A DNA stretch of 36,727 nt from Chloroflexi bacterium HGW-Chloroflexi-1 (GTDB lineage: Bacteria; Chloroflexota; Anaerolineae; CG2-30-64-16): the NCBI GenBank assembly GCA_002842085.1, contig PHCA01000001.1:1511-38237 (forward strand). The letters are read 5' to 3'. This document shows positions 33,160 through 36,727 of the stretch, piece after piece. A model generated the notes under the pieces. The model had not been told where the DNA came from. It did not search any database and was given only the letters and a program-made list of their open reading frames with translations. How positions within the stretch are numbered: position 1 is the stretch's first letter; each line of letters opens with the position of its first letter. Made by a program: the position numbers and the translations under genes.

Positions 33160-33206
33160 GGAAAGTATCTCCTGGCAGTAGAGTGTCCTCTGTAATGAGT
33201 AATGAG

Positions 33207-33323
33207 TATACTGAACGGAAATCAAACGAGTGCATTGGAATCGAGGCTTTAGCCGGCTTTTGCGCTTGATTTCCGCCTAAAGGCTCGACTCCGTTTGCAC
33301 TGCATCCATTTCCGTTCAGTATA
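33207..33323. repeat. Palindromic element with 16-bp terminal inverted repeats
   Basis: TATACTGAACGGAAAT and ATTTCCGTTCAGTATA are perfect inverted ends, with GAGTGCA/TGCACT-type inner arms and the GGAATCGAGGCTTTAGCCGG core. Short GAGTAAT/GAGTAAC repeats lie on either side (33185-33206 and 33335-33376). It occupies the gap between sufR and sufC. Confidence 0.8.
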
Positions 33324-33363
33324 ACCAGTAACCAACAACTCGTTACTCATCACTCGTTACTCA

Positions 33364-33966
33364 TTACTCGTTACTCATCACTGGTTCGATTCTGAACTGG
33401 CACCCATGATGCCCATCCAACGTACACGCCACCAACTCCACCGGCTGCTGCATCACCTGGGCGATCATATCTTGCTCCATGTCGCAGATCGCCCGATGCT
33501 CACGGGCCAGCTCGTAGTAGGGGCAGGTGTATTCATGGACCAGGATACCGCCCGGTCCCACGTGCACCTCGGCCAGGATGCCCCTGGCGTTGAGCAGCTC
33601 GGTGAGCTTGACCGCCCGGTCTTCGAGCGTGGAGTTGGCGATCTGCCGTCGGTACTGCTCGGCCAGCCGCTGTCCCATGCGCCCCAGCAGCGATCGGACC
33701 TTCTGCGGCCCTTCGCTGACCAGGATCTCGCGCAACAGGCTGTTGGTGAATTCATCGTAGTGTTTTGGGGACAGCGCGCGGCCCTCCGCCGTCAGCGAGT
33801 AGACGTGCCGGGGCCGCCCGCGGCCGGTGCGCTGTACCTCCTGGTCAACGTAGCCGTCGGCCATCAAACCCGTAAGCTGCTGGCGCACCGCGGTCGCAGT
33901 GACGCTCATCGCGATCTCCAGCTCCTTGATCGTCGCGATCATATCAGAGATCGGGACTTTAGTCAA
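33364..33966 (-). CDS. sufR: SufR-like iron-sulfur transcriptional repressor
   Basis: Up to 200 residues. The N-terminal winged helix 'ATAVRQQLTGLMADGYVDQE' is followed by the wing 'GRGRPRHVYSLTAEG'. The C-terminus has four cysteines ('YTCPYYELAREHRAIC', 'VACTLDGHHGCQF'), spaced C-X12-C-X19-C-X7-C, fit for an Fe-S cluster sensor. It stands at the head of the suf genes on the same strand and very probably regulates them. The start is uncertain: TTG at 33966 is shown, but a promoter covers it, and ATG at 33909 would remove part of the HTH. The last residues 'VMSNE' come from a GAGTAAC repeat. Confidence 0.85.
   Translation of the reverse strand: MTKVPISDMIATIKELEIAMSVTATAVRQQLTGLMADGYVDQEVQRTGRGRPRHVYSLTAEGRALSPKHYDEFTNSLLREILVSEGPQKVRSLLGRMGQRLAEQYRRQIANSTLEDRAVKLTELLNARGILAEVHVGPGGILVHEYTCPYYELAREHRAICDMEQDMIAQVMQQPVELVACTLDGHHGCQFRIEPVMSNE
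33938..33966 (-). promoter_or_regulatory. Promoter overlapping the sufR 5' end
   Basis: On the minus strand TTGACT, a 17-bp spacer and TATGAT. The -35 region contains GACT-AA-AGTC, a short inverted repeat that could be part of an operator. It coincides with the annotated TTG start. Confidence 0.5.
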
Positions 33967-34087
33967 ATTCTTATGTGTAAATTAGCAGAAATCCAGCAGC
34001 CGGACAGTGCAAACAGGCCAAAGGATCAATAGGAGACTTCTGCGATCAGGGGAGACCTCGGGGTTGGCTCGGATCGCCTGCGTTTGC

Positions 34088-34309
34088 TCACAGCAAAGCG
34101 ACGAACTCCGCCACGGAAAGCCCGGCCTTCCGAATCTGATCTCTCAACAGGCCAGGCCCGAGCGCCTCGTGCAGAGGGAAGGAAAGCGTATAGATGGTGC
34201 CCGGTCTGACCGGAACGACATGGCTCCCGCACTGGCGCGCTACATTCCAGCCTGCGCGCTGGAACACGCGCACCGCCTCTTCGCCGGAGATGCGCGGCAG
34301 TTTAGGCAT
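34088..34309 (-). CDS. hicA: HicA-like mRNA interferase toxin
   Basis: 73 residues from 'MPKLPRISGEEAVRVFQRAG'. The catalytic histidine is in 'RQCGSHVVPVRPG', the family's G-S-H motif. 'YTLSFPLHEALGPGLLRDQIRKAGLSVAEF' is the typical second half with the conserved His and the 'G.L..I...' helix. Small double-stranded-RNA-binding-fold RNase that degrades mRNA. It overlaps the end of hicB by 8 bp. Confidence 0.85.
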   Translation of the reverse strand: MPKLPRISGEEAVRVFQRAGWNVARQCGSHVVPVRPGTIYTLSFPLHEALGPGLLRDQIRKAGLSVAEFVALL

Positions 34310-34523
34310 ACACCGGAACCTCAATCTCCCGAGTTGCGATCGTGAGTGGTAGCCCCTGCTCCTGACGCACCTCCAGGCAGAGCTGAATCGCCTCTTGGAT
34401 ATTCGTGAGCGCCGCCGTCTCGGTTTCGCCCTGGCTCATGCAGCCGGGGATCACCGGGCACTCAACGACGTACCAGCCTTCTTCGTCTTGGTACATGGTT
34501 ACGGGAAGTCTCATGGTTTTCAT
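34302..34523 (-). CDS. hicB: HicB-like antitoxin
   Basis: 73 residues, 'MKTMRLPVTMYQDEEGWYVV', then 'ECPVIPGCMSQGETETAALTNIQEAIQLCLE', the partially degraded RNase-H fold of HicB. There is no C-terminal DNA-binding extension, so it is a minimal HicB. GAGG precedes the ATG at 34523. The gene lies first in the pair and has its own strong promoter. Confidence 0.85.
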   Translation of the reverse strand: MKTMRLPVTMYQDEEGWYVVECPVIPGCMSQGETETAALTNIQEAIQLCLEVRQEQGLPLTIATREIEVPVYA

Positions 34524-34559
34524 CGGCTCGCCTCGCTTAGGATGTATCGAATCACACCC

Positions 34560-34588
34560 ATGATAACGCCAGGCGCCAGGTTTGTCAA
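34560..34588 (-). promoter_or_regulatory. Promoter of hicBA
   Basis: On the minus strand TTGACA, a 17-bp spacer and TATCAT. The spacer contains GGCGCC flanked by CTGG repeats, a possible operator. Confidence 0.7.
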
Positions 34589-34626
34589 TCAAACCACCCA
34601 AGATGGAGATCGGGCCCGGCCGCGGT

Positions 34627-34655
34627 TCGACAACCGGCGAACTCTGTCGTAGAAT
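34627..34655 (+). promoter_or_regulatory. Promoter of the YjbQ-family gene
   Basis: TCGACA, a 17-bp spacer and TAGAAT, 17 bp before the start codon at 34673, which gives a very short leader containing only GGAGG. Confidence 0.5.
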
Positions 34656-34672
34656 AGCCTGCGGAGGTGCGC

Positions 34673-35068
34673 ATGGAGACATTGCAGATCGCCACACCGG
34701 CCGGGTCGGCGCTCGTGGACATCACGGGGGCGGTTCAGGGGTCGGTGGACAAGCTGAGGGTGAACGAAGGGCTGTGCGCGGTGTTCGTTCCGCACACCAC
34801 GGCCGGGCTGACGCTCAACGAGAATTGGGACCCGGACGTGCAGCACGATATCTTGCTCACGCTGAACGATCTGGTGCGGCCCGACCCGCGGCACCGGCAC
34901 TCGGAGGGGAACTCGCCCGCGCACATCAAGGCGGCGCTGATGGGGAACAGCCTGACCCTCATCGTCAGCGGCGGCAGGCTCCAACTCGGCACGTGGCAGG
35001 GGGTCTATCTGGCGGAGTTCGATGGACCGCGGCGGCGGCAGGTGTGGGTGAAGGTGGTGATCGGGTGA
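34673..35068 (+). CDS. YjbQ/UPF0047 family protein (secondary thiamine-phosphate synthase type)
   Basis: 131 residues from 'METLQIATPAGSALVDIT'; GGAGG lies 5 bases upstream. Family signatures are 'FVPHTTAGLTLNENWDPDV', 'RHRHSEGNSPAHIKAALMGN' and 'GRLQLGTWQGVYLAEFDGPR'. The conserved histidines and glutamates line a metal site. Some members have weak thiamine-phosphate synthase activity, but the physiological role is open. The 3' end runs into GGGTGACC repeats that supply the stop. Confidence 0.9.
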   Translation: METLQIATPAGSALVDITGAVQGSVDKLRVNEGLCAVFVPHTTAGLTLNENWDPDVQHDILLTLNDLVRPDPRHRHSEGNSPAHIKAALMGNSLTLIVSGGRLQLGTWQGVYLAEFDGPRRRQVWVKVVIG

Positions 35069-35160
35069 CCGGGTGACCGGGTGACCGGGTGACGCCGATG
35101 CTGCGCATCGGACGGTGACACGGTGACAGGGTGACAGGGCGACAGGTGACAGGGCGATCA
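35069..35160. repeat. GGTGAC-type tandem repeats with one arm of a 32-bp inverted repeat
   Basis: GGGTGACC units, then the hairpin-forming segment GTGACGCCGATGCTGCGCAT (35089-35120), then GGTGACAG units. The exact reverse complement of 35089-35120 lies at 36007-36038, on the other side of the SDR gene. TACCAATC units follow at 35168-35195. Confidence 0.85.
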
Positions 35161-35228
35161 ATGACCAATTTACCAATCTACCAATCTACCAATGCGATAT
35201 GCGATACGCAAGACGAGGAGACAAGCAA

Positions 35229-35966
35229 ATGGATCTTAACGGCAAGGTCGCGCTCGTCACCGGCGGCGCGGTGCGAGTGGGCAAGGCGATTGCGTTGGCA
35301 TTGGCTGAGGCCGGTGCGGACATCGCGTTCAGCTACAACTCATCGGCAAACGCGGCTGTAGCGATGGCGGCTGAGATCGAGGCGCTGGGGCGGAGAGCGC
35401 TGGCTTTCCAGGCCGACCAATCGCAGGCACAGCAGGTGACCGCGCTGGTGGACGCCACGATCGGCCGATTCGGGCGGCTGGACGTGCTCGTGAACAGCGC
35501 GTCGCTGTGGCGGCGCACGCCCTGGGACGCGCTGGACGAGGCGGCCTGGGATCAGTTGATTGACATAAATCTTAAGGGGCCGTTCTTGTGTGCGCGGGCC
35601 GCCGCGCCCCACCTGGCTGCCCACGGCGCCGGCGCCATCGTCAACATCGTCGATCTCTCGGCCTACGTGCCGTTCCCGAACTGCTTGCCGCACTCGGTCG
35701 CCAAGGCAGGGCTACTGAATATGACCTATGCGCTGGCGATGGAGCTGGCGCCGGCGGTGCGGGTGAACGCGGTCGCACCGGGTTCGGTCTTGCCGCCGCC
35801 CGACTACACCGACCGACAGATCGCCGCGACCGCCCACCGCACGTTGCTGAAGCGGTGGGGCTCCCCGGAAGACGTCGCCCAGGCGGTCGTGTTCCTGGCG
35901 CAGGCCGACTACATCACGGGCGCGGTGCTGCCGGTGGATGGCGGGGAGCGATTGTGCGTGAGGTAG
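35229..35966 (+). CDS. Short-chain dehydrogenase/reductase, pteridine-reductase-like, with Tyr-to-His change
   Basis: 245 residues from the ATG at 35229 behind GAGGAGAC. The nucleotide-binding motif is 'VTGGAVRVGKAIALALAEAG'. 'DVLVNSASLWRRTPWD' and 'VNIVDLSAYVPFPNC' follow, and 'NAVAPGSVLPPPDY' matches pteridine reductase/FolM-like SDRs. The catalytic tetrad should contain Tyr-x-x-x-Lys, but the sequence reads 'LPHSVAKAGL', with His in the Tyr position. The enzyme may be altered or inactive, or use a different proton donor. It is flanked by inverted repeats. Confidence 0.85.
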   Translation: MDLNGKVALVTGGAVRVGKAIALALAEAGADIAFSYNSSANAAVAMAAEIEALGRRALAFQADQSQAQQVTALVDATIGRFGRLDVLVNSASLWRRTPWDALDEAAWDQLIDINLKGPFLCARAAAPHLAAHGAGAIVNIVDLSAYVPFPNCLPHSVAKAGLLNMTYALAMELAPAVRVNAVAPGSVLPPPDYTDRQIAATAHRTLLKRWGSPEDVAQAVVFLAQADYITGAVLPVDGGERLCVR

Positions 35967-36006
35967 GAAGACCCGACAGGTGACCTGAAAACACCGCTTG
36001 ACACCT

Positions 36007-36038
36007 TGTCACCGTCCGATGCGCAGCATCGGCGTCAC
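36007..36038. repeat. Second arm of the 32-bp inverted repeat
   Basis: Exact reverse complement of 35089-35120, followed by CACCCTGT units. It lies between two convergent genes and can itself fold (CCGATGC/GCATCGG), but has no T run. Confidence 0.85.
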
Positions 36039-36076
36039 CCTGTCACCCTGTCAAGCGCGCCCGGAAGGCCATGCAG

Positions 36077-36727
36077 TCACCGGCCGTAGACCTCCGGGTT
36101 GACGCAATTGGGCAGGCGTTCGCCCCGCAAGCCGGCGATCAGGTTGGCGGCGGCCATCTGGGCCATTTTGCCGCGGGTGGCGACGCTGCCGCTGGCGATG
36201 TGCGGCGCGACGATGACGTTGTCCAGGGTTAGCAGCGGGCTGTCCGCCGGGATCGGCTCCGGCTCGGTCACGTCGAGCGCCGCATAGCCGATCGTGCCCG
36301 TTCGCAACGCCTGGTAAAGCGCATCGAGGTCTACGATCGGGCCGCGCGCCGTGTTGATGAGGATGGCCGTCGGCTTCATCCTGGCCAGGGCATCCTGGTC
36401 GATAAGGTGATGGGTCTCTTCAGTCAGCGGCGTGTGGAGCGACACGAAATCGGACTCGCGCAACAGGGTATCCAGGTCCACGCAGCGGGCGCCGATCTGC
36501 GCCGCGTACGGATCGTCCCGGCACAGCGGATCGTGGTAGAGCACCCGCATATCGAAGCCCTGGGCCCGTTTCGCCATCCCCTTGCCGATCCGTCCGAAGC
36601 CGACGATGCCCAGCGTGGCGCCTGTGATGTCTCCGCCCAGCAGCAACGTCGGCCCCCAGGTCTTCCACCTGCCGGCCCGCGCGAACTTGTCCCCCTCCAC
36701 GACACGCCGCGCCGCGGCCATCAGCAG
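36077..36727 (-). CDS. D-isomer-specific 2-hydroxyacid dehydrogenase (partial, N-terminus beyond window)
   Basis: The reading frame is open to the window edge ('LLMAAARRVVEGDKF...'), so the N-terminal catalytic half is missing and the ORF-track ATG at 36721 is internal. NAD(P)-binding motif 'GIVGFGRIGKGMAKRAQGF'; catalytic Arg in 'INTARGPIVD', Glu in 'LDVTEPEPIP', and His in 'NVIVAPHIASGSV'. The pattern fits glyoxylate/hydroxypyruvate reductase-like members, which reduce 2-oxoacids to D-2-hydroxyacids. Exact substrate uncertain. Confidence 0.9.
   Translation of the reverse strand: MLMAAARRVVEGDKFARAGRWKTWGPTLLLGGDITGATLGIVGFGRIGKGMAKRAQGFDMRVLYHDPLCRDDPYAAQIGARCVDLDTLLRESDFVSLHTPLTEETHHLIDQDALARMKPTAILINTARGPIVDLDALYQALRTGTIGYAALDVTEPEPIPADSPLLTLDNVIVAPHIASGSVATRGKMAQMAAANLIAGLRGERLPNCVNPEVYGR

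Overview
The window looks like a chromosomal segment of a Chloroflexota (Anaerolineae-like) bacterium. This is inferred from several things: high GC, surface proteins ending in 'LYLPLALRR' or 'WLSWLPVMMKNR' type tails, a glyA-gcvT fusion, a SufR/SufC/SufB(intein)/SufD/SufS/SufU set, and abundant short tandem repeats (TTGGTAGA-like units) at gene junctions. I found no rRNA, tRNA, CRISPR array or intact transposase.

Layout. 1-3300 (+): small toxin-antitoxin-like genes, namely a leaderless gene, a shortened nucleotidyltransferase-like gene, a UPF0175-like gene and a TumA/TumE pair, plus the buried C-terminal remnant of a cupredoxin-type surface protein. 3318-8273 (-): a very large secreted gingipain-like (C25) protease interrupted by one in-frame TAG. 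8274-9059: a repeat-rich intergenic region with two outward promoters and a 167-bp MITE-like element. 9060-13056 (+): a sulfur module made of a PocR-type regulator, an SQR-like flavoprotein, DUF1641, TusE/DsrC and DsrE. 13278-17727 (-): a seven-gene co-directional run: MerR-HTH/DUF5678, a broken retropepsin, two unknown genes, a radical SAM enzyme, a small membrane peptide with a 'YGPPPDYAP' tail, and a SPASM radical SAM enzyme. The last two are AT-rich and look acquired; this is the best candidate for an undescribed system (peptide modification).

17952-33966 (-): one long array centred on Fe-S cluster assembly. In transcription order it is SufR, SufC, SufB (intein-bearing and broken by two frame-shifting deletions), SufD, SufU-like, a PIN toxin-antitoxin pair, Fic, a small CxxC protein, SufS, SufU, Rieske ferredoxin, a DUF59 assembly factor, a second PIN toxin-antitoxin pair, and a GlyA-GcvT fusion. 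The toxin-antitoxin/Fic block splits sufS from the rest, and a perfect 28-bp sequence is duplicated at the starts of fic and sufS. 34088-36727: HicBA, a YjbQ-family enzyme, an SDR enzyme bracketed by 32-bp inverted repeats, and the C-terminal part of a 2-hydroxyacid dehydrogenase that runs off the window.

Theme: the genome is full of palindromic and tandem repeats that invade not only intergenic DNA but also coding sequence (the GlyA-GcvT linker, an insertion in SufD, the SufS N-terminus) and supply the last codons and stops of several genes. Several genes are broken by single TAG codons or small deletions. TAG is nevertheless used as a normal terminal stop here, so general recoding is unlikely.
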